NCBI GenBank assembly: GCA_963734435.1
Contig: CAVTHA010000008.1
Location: 124,001-188,000 of the forward strand
Reading direction: 5' to 3'
Source: Bog-756 sp963734435
Lineage (GTDB): Bacteria > Actinomycetota > Acidimicrobiia > Acidimicrobiales > RAAP-2
DNA length: 64,000 bases
Shown: positions 39,522 through 48,256 of the stretch, piece after piece
How positions within the stretch are numbered: position 1 is the first letter of the stretch
Layout: every line of letters begins with the position of its first letter
The notes under the pieces: generated by a model
What the model saw: only the letters and a program-made list of their open reading frames with translations
Databases searched by the model: none
What the model was told of the DNA's origin: nothing
Position numbers and translations under genes: made by a program

Positions 39522-39608
39522 AGGCACACCCGGCGGCAGCGACCCATGGGACGTTCGGTCAAGACGCGCCCGTCGATGCTTGATGGCGTATGAAAGCTTC
39601 GGCCGGAG

Positions 39609-40028
39609 CTAACCCCTTCGACGCAAGGCGACCACCGGGATGACCCGACTCGTCTTCTGCTGGTACTCCGCAAAGGCGGGAAACGCCTCCGCCTGCCGGG
39701 CGTAGATCTCGTCACGGAGGTCTCCGGTGACCGGCTCGGCCCTGGCGTCGAAACTGTCGGTGCCGAACTCGACGTGCACCGCCGGGTTGGCTACCAGATT
39801 GCGGTACCAGTCAGGATTGGTCGGTGCTCCTCCCTTGGAAGCGAACACGTACAGGACCCCGTCGTCGCCGACCTGGGCCATCACCGGATGGGTCCTCGCC
39901 TGTCCGGTCCTCGCCCCGGTCGTGGTCAGGAGGACCAGGCGAGCGCCCTTGAAGGGACCGCCCACCACCCCCTGGTTCTTGCGAAATTCATCGATCACCT
40001 GCTGATTGAAGTCATCCACCTCAGGCAC
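39609..40028 (-). CDS. Ddn-like nitroreductase-family (F420-type) protein
   Basis: Members of this split-barrel family bind the deazaflavin cofactor F420 in actinobacteria. The pattern is complete: FNQQVIDEFRKNQGVVGG, LVLLTTTGARTGQARTHPVM, YVFASKGGAPTNPDWYRNLV, ANPAVHVEFG and an aromatic C-terminal helix. Length is 139. The gene is monocistronic and convergent with the MetF-like gene, both ending near a small imperfect inverted repeat around 39590-39610. Reaction is unknown. Confidence 0.9.
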   Translation of the reverse strand: MPEVDDFNQQVIDEFRKNQGVVGGPFKGARLVLLTTTGARTGQARTHPVMAQVGDDGVLYVFASKGGAPTNPDWYRNLVANPAVHVEFGTDSFDARAEPVTGDLRDEIYARQAEAFPAFAEYQQKTSRVIPVVALRRRG

Positions 40029-40167
40029 GTGTCACCTCCGAGACCCCGACAGCACGACCCACTCAGTGTGCCACCGGAGTCAGTGGGAGCCCGGTGGACC
40101 CCGCTGCGCCGTAACCCCCACTGTCGGGTCGATTGCTGCCGACGAACATCGATAGTTGAATCACCGC

Positions 40168-40641
40168 ATGACGACGTCGTCATGGCCAGAGGACTGGGCC
40201 GCCCGGTTCGCGGGCGAGTCGTGCCTGATCTGCGATGCGCTCGGACAGGGGGATTCCGACTACTGGATCCATGTGGCGGACGGCGCCTGCACCGAGGTCT
40301 ACCTCGACCGCGGCAGCCAGATCCGCGGCTACTGCATCGCGGTCTGGCGCCCTGGCCATGTGGCCGAGCCAACTGAATTGGAGCCCGTTGCCACCATCGC
40401 CTACTGGCAGGACGTGATGGCCGCCGGCAGAGCGGTGTCCGCCGCCTTCCATCCGCTGAAGGTCAACTACTTCACCCTCGGCAACACCGTGCCCCACCTA
40501 CACACCCACGTCGTCCCTCGATTCGACGATGATCCAGCCCCCGGTGGCCCCCTTTCATGGGATCAGGTCGTGGGACCGAGAGTCTTCGCTGAGGGCGAAC
40601 TGCGGGCGCAGGCGGTGGCGCTGCGACAAGCTGGGCTCTGA
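40168..40641 (+). CDS. HIT-family protein
   Basis: The histidine-triad motif HLHTHVVPR near residue 112 places this 157-residue protein among nucleotide hydrolases/transferases. An N-terminal Cys pair region (ESCLICDALGQG) resembles the zinc-binding start seen in many HIT proteins. RGYCIAVWRPGHVAEP gives the substrate strand and HPLKVNYFTLGNTVPHLH leads into the triad. The ATG at 40168 is preferred over a TTG twelve bases earlier. Nucleotide substrate is unknown. Confidence 0.9.
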   Translation: MTTSSWPEDWAARFAGESCLICDALGQGDSDYWIHVADGACTEVYLDRGSQIRGYCIAVWRPGHVAEPTELEPVATIAYWQDVMAAGRAVSAAFHPLKVNYFTLGNTVPHLHTHVVPRFDDDPAPGGPLSWDQVVGPRVFAEGELRAQAVALRQAGL

Positions 40642-41109
40642 GGCCGGGGGAAGCCCCACCACGTCGTGGGGGGAGTCCGACATGGTGGAGCTTCGACCCC
40701 ATAGTCCGCGGCCACCGGAGCTACTCGTCAACACGGACTGAAACCCATTCTGACGACCCGCGTCGAACGGACGGTTACAGCGGTGTGAATGCTCGATGAA
40801 CTGCAGCGCCACGGCGGAGCACGTCGACACACGTCTCCTGAGCTACGAATTGCGAACGGACTGCCACGTTTCGGGGAGGGAGGAAATGACTCTGGGCGGG
40901 TGCTTGGCTTGCCGGCCAGACTTTTGCCCGCCCTCGTAGAGCAGCAGGTCAACCGGTCCTTCCTCTGCGATGATGCCGCGGTGGTGATCGGTAGCAGTAC
41001 TTGTCTGTTTTCTTGAGCCTCGCACGGCGGGGTCCTTTTGGCGACCGCTCAGACTGTCGCATTAGATTTGGCGCTAGCGTGAACGGGTCACGGCGGATAG
41101 GGGGCAGAG
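40642..41109. other. 468-bp stretch without a supported gene
   Basis: Base composition is visibly less GC-rich than the flanks. A 75-codon plus-strand frame (40789-41016) and an opposing minus-strand frame exist, neither with a ribosome-binding site or recognisable motif. Promoter elements for the gene at 41110 are expected near 41060-41090 (AT-rich segment ATTAGATTTGG). Confidence 0.5.
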
Positions 41110-41400
41110 ATGGACCTTCCTGTGCGGAGGTTGACGTACGAAGGGCGGATCGGACAAGTCCGTGAGGCCGTCGGCAAGTACCCAGAGGCGGACCCGGATA
41201 GCAAGCGGACGCAACTCACGGCAGACGCTGGCTCTGCGGGGTTGACCATGCTGTTCGAGGCCATCGACGACGTGATGGATCGCTTGCGTGCTTTGGAAGC
41301 CAAAGCCGCCACGCCCGGCAACGTCAGCCGCTTCGAGTTTGAGAATCTGGCTCACCAGGTCATGAAGCTCAAGAAGAGAGTCAAACGGTCGCAAGGGTAG
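41110..41400 (+). CDS. hypothetical small helical protein
   Basis: A 96-residue frame with an ATG after a G-rich run (GGGGGC). It is charged and predicted mainly helical: a linker (YEGRIGQVREAVGKYPEADP), a short Ala/Gly segment, then a helix with heptad-like spacing (LFEAIDDVMDRLRALEAKA) and a basic end (VMKLKKRVKRS). No family is recognised. Codon third positions are less GC-biased than in neighbouring core genes, which fits acquired DNA. Confidence 0.55.
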   Translation: MDLPVRRLTYEGRIGQVREAVGKYPEADPDSKRTQLTADAGSAGLTMLFEAIDDVMDRLRALEAKAATPGNVSRFEFENLAHQVMKLKKRVKRSQG

Positions 41401-41981
41401 GTTCTCGTCACGCCACCAGTCGTCGAGCCGGGCCGCCGTGCAGTCGACATGCCGTGACGCACTTCGCCCGTACTCAAGGCTGCGCCGGCCACAGCGACGG
41501 TGATACCCCCGACGACGCCGTACGGCGAATGGGGTGGGCCACCGGCCTTTGGGAGTCGCGCCGTCAAACTACCTAGCGGGACGCCGTTAACCTACCCAGC
41601 TGGACGCCGTGTCAAACATTGCTATGCCGGGTCCGGAACGCCCGGAATCGGCGGAAACCCCGGCATTACACGGACCCGGCAAGGACATTTTAAACGAGCG
41701 TTTGTTTGTCGGCGACGCTCGTGCGCGTACCCAGCTCGGCGCCGGGATCTATCAAGTAACCGTCGACGATTGACCAGTCTGAGCGAAGGGCGGACGGCGT
41801 TCCGATGCTCCCGCCCGAGGACACCTTGTCCCCCAGATTGGCGCCGGTCAGCGGTTATCGCCACGAACAATCAGGCTTTCGGCCGCTTTGACCTGCGGTT
41901 ATACCGCTACAACGCACGACGCCTCCGTGTGGGTGGCGGCGTGCGCAGCGCGATTGCTGCTGTTCTCCTACGACGGGAGCA
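41401..41981. other. 581-bp stretch without a supported gene
   Basis: Contains an open plus-strand frame (41500-41985) that is Arg-rich, crosses the repeat at 41561-41617 and has no family or ribosome-binding site, so I do not call it. Composition is mixed, with AT-rich islands such as ACATTTTAAACG near 41690. No terminator or RNA gene is recognised. Confidence 0.5.
41561..41617. repeat. imperfect direct repeat, unit about 25 bp
   Basis: CTACCTAGCGGGACGCCG is followed after a few bases by CTACCCAGCTGGACGCCG (two mismatches in 18), and the pair is bracketed by GTCAAAC on both sides (41563 and 41611 regions). It could be the trace of a mobile-element end or a binding site; no transposase is nearby. 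Confidence 0.5.
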
Positions 41982-42698
41982 ATGATCGCGGCATTCACGA
42001 CGCAGGGACGGCGGCAGAACATGGTCAACGGCACCCGTGATGAGCTGCTTGGTCGCCTCGCCGAGGCGGTCGGATCCGTCACGACCGCGCACCCGGCGCG
42101 GATCGCCGTCGATGGACCGCCGGCCGCCGGCAAGACCACCCTGGCCGACGAGCTCGCCGTCGTCCTGCGCGCGCAGGGCCGCGAAGTTATCCGCGCGTCG
42201 ACCGACGGCTTCCATCTCCCCCGGTCACAACGCTATCGGCGCGGCGAGTACTCCGCCGAAGGCTGCTATCACGACAGCTTCGACTACGACGGACTGCGCC
42301 GGGTTCTGCTCGATCCGCTGGGCCCGAGCGGTGACCGAAGGTTCAAGCAGGCGGTCTCCGACTACCGCACGGACACCGCGCTTTCCCAGCCGCTCACGAT
42401 GGCGCCCATGGACGCCGTGCTGCTCTTTGACGGCGTGTTCCTCCTGCGCCCGGAGCTGATCGACCGATGGGACCTGCGCATCTTCGTGTCCGTCGCGTTC
42501 GAGGAGACACTAGGTCGCGCCCGGGTCCGAGACCAGGCGCTGTTCGGATCTACTGCCGAAGTCGAGCGGCGCTACCGCGACCGCTACATCCCCGCCCAAC
42601 TGCTCTACTACGCCACGGCCCGGCCGACCGATCACGCCGACATCATCGTGCACAACGACGAGCCCCAGCAGCCGGCATGGGAGGCCCGAACGCTCTGA
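41982..42698 (+). CDS. P-loop kinase, uridine kinase-like
   Basis: A 238-residue protein with Walker A VDGPPAAGKTTLADEL near residue 45, a Walker B-like VLLFDGVFLLRPEL, and ASTDGFHLPRSQRYRRGEYS, the substrate loop of the phosphoribulokinase/uridine kinase family. RARVRDQALFGSTAEVERRY contains lid arginines. The ATG at 41982 follows GGGAG; MVNGTRDELL at 42021 is an alternative. Nucleoside or pantothenate-like substrates are possible. Confidence 0.82.
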   Translation: MIAAFTTQGRRQNMVNGTRDELLGRLAEAVGSVTTAHPARIAVDGPPAAGKTTLADELAVVLRAQGREVIRASTDGFHLPRSQRYRRGEYSAEGCYHDSFDYDGLRRVLLDPLGPSGDRRFKQAVSDYRTDTALSQPLTMAPMDAVLLFDGVFLLRPELIDRWDLRIFVSVAFEETLGRARVRDQALFGSTAEVERRYRDRYIPAQLLYYATARPTDHADIIVHNDEPQQPAWEARTL

Positions 42699-42806
42699 TC
42701 AGATACTCGGCGCCGCACTCGGTCGCTTCGGTCTCGTCCCGCTCCGTGTTTCGGTAGCGGGTCAGTTTGGAAGTCAACGACGACCTGTGGCATAGGCTGC
42801 TCCGCT

Positions 42807-43184
42807 GTGGACGGAACCATGGACGAGCTGGCCGAGCAGGTCAGGAAGGCGTTGGTGGCAGGGGACGTGTCGGCCTTCGTCGAGCTGCTGGACCCGGACG
42901 TTACGTGGGGAGCCCCCGGCGCTCGTAATCCGACCTGCAAGAACCGCAACCAGGTGCTGAGCTGGTACCAGAGAGCCCAAGAGGCGGGCGTCCGCGGCAG
43001 CGTTTTCGAAATAGACGTGCTAGGTGACCGACTGCTGGTGAGCTTGAGCGTGCAGGGCACTGAGGGTGCACGCGAGCGCGGCGGTACGGCCCTTCGGTTT
43101 CAGGTACTCACGGTTCGCAACGGCCGGATCGTCGAGATTGTTGGATTCGATGACAAGGCGGAGGCGTTCTCGCACGCGCAGTAG
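42807..43184 (+). CDS. SnoaL/NTF2-like protein
   Basis: A 125-residue cone-fold protein: an N-terminal helix (LAEQVRKALVAGDVSAFVEL), then LDPDVTWGAPGARNPTCKN, which has the usual Asp and Trp, and a curved sheet ending in LTVRNGRIVEIVGFDDKAEA. Family members are isomerases, hydrolases or binding proteins. Starts with GTG; an ATG four codons later is equally possible. It is the last gene before tRNA-Thr. Confidence 0.8.
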   Translation: MDGTMDELAEQVRKALVAGDVSAFVELLDPDVTWGAPGARNPTCKNRNQVLSWYQRAQEAGVRGSVFEIDVLGDRLLVSLSVQGTEGARERGGTALRFQVLTVRNGRIVEIVGFDDKAEAFSHAQ

Positions 43185-43235
43185 GTCCACGTCGTCAGCT
43201 GGGCGAGGTCCGTGCCGGGTCGGGATCAGACCTGG

Positions 43236-43308
43236 AGCCTGGGAGGAGAATCGAACTCCTGACCTACGCATTACGAGTGCGTTGCTCTACCGACTGAGCT
43301 ACCCAGGC
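43236..43308 (-). tRNA. tRNA-Thr (anticodon CGT)
   Basis: Full cloverleaf on the minus strand: acceptor GCCTGGG/CCCAGGC, D arm GCTCAGTCGGTAGAGC, anticodon stem ACGCA/TGCGT around loop CTCGTAA, variable AGGTC, and T arm AGGAG-TTCGATT-CTCCT. The anticodon CGT reads ACG, so it carries threonine. CCA is not encoded. Its 3' end faces the gene-poor segment at lower coordinates. Confidence 0.95.
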
Positions 43309-43448
43309 GCGGTGAGACACGCTACTGGACCCTTGACTGCCCACCAATGGAACCCCAAGCCAACTGGTCGGTTGGAATGGCCGGGAGAACCTGTCCAACG
43401 GGTTGGCAGACCCGAGCAAGTGGATCGAGTCCGACGGGGCGCCTCGGC

Positions 43449-44600
43449 TCAGCCGATCATGCCCGACAGTTCGACCATCAGCGCCTCCATCATGAGGGAC
43501 TCGTTGGCGTTACGACCGAGAGCCACCGAGGCCTCGCCGATGGCCTCCACCTGCCGCGCCACCCGCCGGCTCTCGGCCGCCCGGCCTGTCGAGGAGAACT
43601 CCTCCCCGACGGCGACGGTGGCGGAGAGCCGGTCGCGGTACACCTCGGCCAGGGTGGCCAGCCCGAACCGCAGGTCATCGGTGCGCCAACGGCGTTCCTC
43701 CCGCTTGTGGCGCTCCTCGACCTGCCGCCGGCCACTGATGCCGCGGGCCCCGGTGAGCTCGGCCTGCTCGGTGAGGGAGGCGAGCTCCTCGGCGTGCCGT
43801 CTCCGCAGCGGCTCGAGGGCCTCGTCGGCCGACGCCAGCAGCTCGGCCGCTGCCACCGCAGCCGCCGCCCCGCTCCCGTCCAGCCGGGCAGGCACCGACC
43901 GCCACTGCTCCTGGCGAGCGCGATAGCCGGGGTCGTTCACCAATAGAGCCGCCCGATCGAGGCGGCCACCTGCCGCCCGGGCCACCGACTCGGCCTGGTC
44001 GGGGGTCACGCCGCGGTCCGTCAACCACCCGACCACGGCATCGTCGGACACCGGGTCGAACGCGACCAGGACACACCGGCTGGCGATGGTGGTGAGTATG
44101 GAAGGGAGGTCGTCGGCGATCAGCACGAACACGGTGGCCGGGGGCGGCTCTTCCACCGTCTTGAGCAGGGCCGGCACCGCCCGCTCGGCCAAGTGGAGAT
44201 CGGGGATCATCAGCACTTGCCGAGCCGACTCCAGCGGACGCCGCTGGGCCCGAGCCACGATCGAGCGAGCCTCGTCCACGTCGAGGGCGGCACCGGACCG
44301 CTCGACCACCACCAGGTCCGGATGGGTTCCGGCCAGAGCGCGGCGACAGGCGTTGCACGCTCCGCATCCCCCGGACGGGCAGAGCAGCGCAGCCGCCAGA
44401 CCCCGGGCCGCGCTCCGCTTGCCCGAGCCGGGCGGGCCGTGCAACAGATAAGCGTGCACCGGTCGGCGGGCTGCAGCCGACAACTGGGACACCGCACGTT
44501 CCTGGCCGACCACCTCGGCGAAGAGCGCAGGCGAGGGCAGCCGACTCGGCGCCGGCGTGCCCTCGTCGCCGTGCTCGGGGCGCGGGGCGCTAACGGACAT
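43449..44600 (-). CDS. holB: DNA polymerase III subunit delta'
   Basis: HolB is part of the clamp loader. The AAA+ core shows Walker A HGPPGSGKRSAARGL, the zinc-binding cysteines CPSGGCGACNACRRAL, a switch region VLMIPDLHLAERAVPALLKT, the SRC-type sensor TTIASRCVLVAF and a helical collar. The ATG at 44600 overlaps the last 11 bases of tmk, so they are coupled; the longer frame to 44654 lies inside tmk. The Gly in GSGKR is standard, so ATP binding is plausible though delta' is often inactive. 383 residues. Confidence 0.93.
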   Translation of the reverse strand: MSVSAPRPEHGDEGTPAPSRLPSPALFAEVVGQERAVSQLSAAARRPVHAYLLHGPPGSGKRSAARGLAAALLCPSGGCGACNACRRALAGTHPDLVVVERSGAALDVDEARSIVARAQRRPLESARQVLMIPDLHLAERAVPALLKTVEEPPPATVFVLIADDLPSILTTIASRCVLVAFDPVSDDAVVGWLTDRGVTPDQAESVARAAGGRLDRAALLVNDPGYRARQEQWRSVPARLDGSGAAAAVAAAELLASADEALEPLRRRHAEELASLTEQAELTGARGISGRRQVEERHKREERRWRTDDLRFGLATLAEVYRDRLSATVAVGEEFSSTGRAAESRRVARQVEAIGEASVALGRNANESLMMEALMVELSGMIG

Positions 44601-45225
44601 GCTCCGGTGAGGAACCGGTGGCGGCGGATACGCCCGACCACACTGCCGCAGCAACCGTCTCCACCGCGCCCGCGCCGTCGATCACCACCCAGGGCGTCGC
44701 GGCCTCGGCGGCCAGCCGGCGGTAGCCGTCGGCCACCCGTTGCTGAAAGTGGTCGCCCTGACGTTCAACACGGTCGTCGAGGGAGCCACGGCGGCGCCAG
44801 GTGGCCACGGCCACCGGCACGTCAATGAGCACGGTCACGTCGGGGGTCACCCCACCCGTCGCCCATTCGATGAGCCGCGCCAGCGCAGCGAGATCGAGCC
44901 CCCGGCCATAGCCCTGGTACGCGAGTGTGGATGCTGCATACCGGTCGGTGACGACCCACCTGCCGGCGTCCAACGCCGGCAGCACCACCTGGGCCACGTG
45001 CTGGGCCCGGTCCGCCGCCATCAGCAACGCCTCGGCCCGTTCGGCTACCGGCGGATCACCCGGACCGAGCAACAGCCGTCGAAGCGAGGCCCCGAGGTCA
45101 GTCGCTCCCGGCTCGAAGGTGAGGAGAGCACCGAGACGGTCGGCCAGCAGCTGAGCCTGGGTGGACTTGCCGCAGCCGTCGATGCCTTCGAGTGCGATCA
45201 GGCGACCCCGTCCGGCGTGGCTCAC
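44590..45225 (-). CDS. tmk: thymidylate kinase
   Basis: Tmk phosphorylates dTMP to dTDP. Walker A is ALEGIDGCGKSTQAQLL, the DRx motif is VVTDRYAASTLAYQGYG, and the LID carries arginines in RRRGSLDDRVERQGDHF. 211 residues. Its ATG overlaps the topA stop (ATGA), and holB overlaps its 3' end, giving a topA-tmk-holB operon as in other actinobacteria. Confidence 0.95.
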   Translation of the reverse strand: MSHAGRGRLIALEGIDGCGKSTQAQLLADRLGALLTFEPGATDLGASLRRLLLGPGDPPVAERAEALLMAADRAQHVAQVVLPALDAGRWVVTDRYAASTLAYQGYGRGLDLAALARLIEWATGGVTPDVTVLIDVPVAVATWRRRGSLDDRVERQGDHFQQRVADGYRRLAAEAATPWVVIDGAGAVETVAAAVWSGVSAATGSSPEHVR

Positions 45226-48161
45226 GCGGGTTCGTCGGCCCCCTTGGCCGGCGTCCGCGTCGTCCCGGCCTTCTTCGCCGTTGCCTTCCTCGTCCCGGCC
45301 TTCTTCGCCGCTGACTTCTTCGCCGTCGCCTTCCTCGTCCCGGCCTTCTTCGCCGTCGACTTCTTCGCCGTCGCCTTCTTCGTCCCGGCCTTCTTCGCCG
45401 CCTTCTGGCGGGTGGGCGGCCCGGCGGCGCGTCGCTCAGCCAGCAGCTCGGCTGCCCGCTCGTCGGTAAGGCTCTCCACGTCGTCGCCCCGACGCAACGA
45501 GGCGTTGGTGGTCCCGTCGGTGACATACGGTCCGAAGCGACCGTCTTTGACCACCATGGTGAGCCCGGTGTCCGGGTCGGCCCCCAGCTCGCGCAGCGGG
45601 CCCTTGGAATTGCGGCCCCGGGTCTTCGGCTGGGCGAAGAGAGCCATGGCCTCGTCCAGGCTCACCGTCAGGATCTGGTCCTCGGTCAGCAGGCTTCTGG
45701 TGTCGGATCCCCGTTTGAGATAGGGACCGAATCGTCCGTTGTGGGCCACGATCTCTTCGCCGGTCGTGGGGTCGGTACCGACCACCCGTGGGATGCGCAA
45801 GAGATCGAGCGCCTGGTCGAAGGTGAGCGTGGACGGGGACATCGAGGCGAACAGCGATGACGTGCGGGGCTTCGGGCCTCCCTCGACCAACTCCCCGAGC
45901 TGGACATAGGGCCCGAACCGGCCGGCCCGCACCTGCACCGGCAGCCCGGTCTCGGGGTCCTCGCCGAGCACCCGGTCCGAGGAGGGTGCCGCGAGCAACT
46001 CCTCGGCGCGCTCGACGGTCAGCTCGTCGGGGGGCAGGTCATCGGGCACCGACACCCGGTCCTCGCCACGCTGGAGGTACGGCCCGTAGCGGCCCACCCG
46101 GGCGACGATCTCCTGGCCGTCCGAACCGGTGCCGATCGGAATGGAGTTGATCTCGCGGGCATCGATCTCCCCGAGATAGGTGCTCACCTCCCGCTTGAGA
46201 CCGAGCCCCTGCCCGTCGAGGGTTGACTCCGCCCCGTCGCCGGCCCCCTTGTGATCGGTGGCGGTACCGGCGGCGCCGTCGCCGAAATAGAAGCGGGTGA
46301 GCCACGGAAGGGACTCCTCGTCACCGGCGGCGATGGCGTCGAGGTCGTCCTCCATCGAGGCGGTGAACCCGTAGTCGACCAGATCGGTGAAGTACCGTTC
46401 GAGCAGCCCGACCACGGCGAAGGCGGTGAACGACGGGACCAGGGCGGTGCCCTTCTTCCAGACGTAGCCGCGGTCGAGGATGGTGGCGATGACGCTCGCA
46501 TAGGTGGAGGGCCGCCCCACGCCGAGCTCCTCCATGGCCTTCACCAACGATGCCTCGGTGTAGCGCGCCGACGGCTGGGTGGTGTGCGAACCGGGCTCGA
46601 GGTCGGACACCGACACCGGGTCGCCTTCGGCCATGGGCGGCAGGTGCACCTCCCGGTCGGCCAACTCGGCCTCGGGGTCGTCCTCGCCCTCGACGTAGGC
46701 GCGCAGGAAGCCGGGGAACTGGATGACCTTGCCCGAAGCGGAGAACTCGGCCTGGCGACCGCCCGCGCCGTCGGCACCGGTCGAGGTGCCGACCAGCCGG
46801 ACCTGGGCGCTCGTGCCGGTGGCGTCGTTCATCTGCGAGGCCACGGTGCGCTTCCATATGAGCTCGTAAAGCCGCAACTCGTCACCGGAGAGCGAACGGG
46901 CCGCTTCGTCGGGGGTGCGGAACGTGTCCCCGGCCGGTCGGATGGCCTCGTGGGCCTCCTGGGCGTTCTTCACCTTCCGCTCGTAGCGACGCGGTTGGGA
47001 CGGTACGTACTCCGGCCCGTAGAGGGCGGACGCCTGGTTGCGGGCCGCGGCGAGCGCCTGGCTCGACAGGGTGGTCGAGTCGGTCCGCATGTAGGTGATC
47101 CAGCCGTCCTCGTAGAGGCGCTGGGCGACCTGCATGGCCCGGCGGGAACCGAACCGAAGCTTTCGACCGGCCTCCTGCTGCAGCGTCGAGGTCATGAAGG
47201 GCGCCGCCGGCGAGCGCCGGAACGGCTTCTCGGTCAGCGACTTGACCGTGAAGTCGGCGCCCTCGAGCCCGGAGGCGAGCGTCCGGGCCGCATCCTCGTC
47301 GAGCACGACGACTGAACCGGGCGACGCCAAACTGCCGGTCTGCTCGAAGTCCCGTCCCGAAGCCAGGGGCACCCCGTCCACGGCGGCGAGCGCGGCCGAG
47401 AACGAGCTGGGGACGCCTTCGGCGGCGGCCGCCTCGGGAGCGGTGGTGAAGGTGGCGTCGATCCCCCACCACCCGGCCGGGCGGAACGCCATGCGCGACC
47501 GTTCCCGCTCGACCACCATCCGGGTGGCGACGCTCTGCACCCGGCCGGCCGACAGCCGGGGCATGATCTTCTTCCACAGGACCGGCGACACCTCGTAGCC
47601 GTAGAGGCGGTCGAGGATCCGACGGGCCTCCTGGGCATCGACCAGACGGCGGTCGAGGTCACGCCACTCGTTGACCGCTCGCTCGATGGCGGGGCGGGTG
47701 ATCTCGTGGAACACCATCCGCTTCACCGGCACTCGAGGGGCCAGCACCTCGAGGAGGTGCCAGGCGATCGACTCGCCTTCGCGGTCCTCGTCGGAGGCCA
47801 GATAGACCTCGCTGGCCTGCTTCACCAGCTGCTTCAGCTTGGCCACCTGGGATTTCTTGTCGGAGGAGACCACATACAAGGGCTTGAAGCCGTTGTCGAC
47901 GTCGACCCCGAGCCGCGACCAGGGCTCGCCCTTGTAGGCGGCGGGAACCTCGTCGGCCCGGCGAGGGAGGTCCCGGATGTGACCGATGGAGGACTCGACC
48001 ACATACCCTGACCCGAGCAGGCCGGCGATGGTCTTGGCCTTGGCCGGAGACTCCACGATGACCAGGGGCTTTGCTCCGTTGCCGGGTCGCGTCCCACCCC
48101 CTCGGGCACCGTTGCCGGTGCCGGTGTCGGCGGTGTTCGGGGTGACGTCGGTAGGTGCCAT
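45222..48161 (-). CDS. topA: DNA topoisomerase I
   Basis: Type IA topoisomerase relaxing negative supercoils. The Toprim domain opens with LVIVESPAKAKTIAGLLG and YLASDEDREGESIAWHL; the catalytic tyrosine is in WITYMRTDSTTL (about residue 357). Instead of zinc fingers the C-terminus has four actinobacterial TopA repeats of the GRYGPYLQRGE / GRFGPYVQLGE / GRFGPYLKRGSD / GRFGPYVTDG form. It ends in a Lys/Ala/Thr-rich tail of KKAGTKKATAKKS-type repeats, a DNA-binding feature seen in this phylum. The ATG at 48161 is chosen; a frame 14 codons longer exists. 979 residues. Confidence 0.97.
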   Translation of the reverse strand: MAPTDVTPNTADTGTGNGARGGGTRPGNGAKPLVIVESPAKAKTIAGLLGSGYVVESSIGHIRDLPRRADEVPAAYKGEPWSRLGVDVDNGFKPLYVVSSDKKSQVAKLKQLVKQASEVYLASDEDREGESIAWHLLEVLAPRVPVKRMVFHEITRPAIERAVNEWRDLDRRLVDAQEARRILDRLYGYEVSPVLWKKIMPRLSAGRVQSVATRMVVERERSRMAFRPAGWWGIDATFTTAPEAAAAEGVPSSFSAALAAVDGVPLASGRDFEQTGSLASPGSVVVLDEDAARTLASGLEGADFTVKSLTEKPFRRSPAAPFMTSTLQQEAGRKLRFGSRRAMQVAQRLYEDGWITYMRTDSTTLSSQALAAARNQASALYGPEYVPSQPRRYERKVKNAQEAHEAIRPAGDTFRTPDEAARSLSGDELRLYELIWKRTVASQMNDATGTSAQVRLVGTSTGADGAGGRQAEFSASGKVIQFPGFLRAYVEGEDDPEAELADREVHLPPMAEGDPVSVSDLEPGSHTTQPSARYTEASLVKAMEELGVGRPSTYASVIATILDRGYVWKKGTALVPSFTAFAVVGLLERYFTDLVDYGFTASMEDDLDAIAAGDEESLPWLTRFYFGDGAAGTATDHKGAGDGAESTLDGQGLGLKREVSTYLGEIDAREINSIPIGTGSDGQEIVARVGRYGPYLQRGEDRVSVPDDLPPDELTVERAEELLAAPSSDRVLGEDPETGLPVQVRAGRFGPYVQLGELVEGGPKPRTSSLFASMSPSTLTFDQALDLLRIPRVVGTDPTTGEEIVAHNGRFGPYLKRGSDTRSLLTEDQILTVSLDEAMALFAQPKTRGRNSKGPLRELGADPDTGLTMVVKDGRFGPYVTDGTTNASLRRGDDVESLTDERAAELLAERRAAGPPTRQKAAKKAGTKKATAKKSTAKKAGTRKATAKKSAAKKAGTRKATAKKAGTTRTPAKGADEPA

Positions 48162-48256
48162 GGCTTGTGGGCAAGGGTGAACGGTGGTGCGCGCCGTTGT
48201 CAACCTGCGGTTCCGGCCACCTGCCCGGTTTGGGCCTGTGAGCTGGGCGGCAGCCG

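Noticed and set aside
40789..41016. 75-codon hypothetical gene
   Set aside because: No ribosome-binding site, no coding bias and an overlapping opposite frame of similar quality.
41500..41985. 161-codon hypothetical gene before the P-loop kinase
   Set aside because: Arg-rich, crosses a repeat, no recognisable domain or start signal.
45250..45420. Possible minisatellite or CRISPR-like repeat
   Set aside because: It is the Lys/Ala/Thr-rich coding tail of topA; repeats have no spacers and keep the reading frame.
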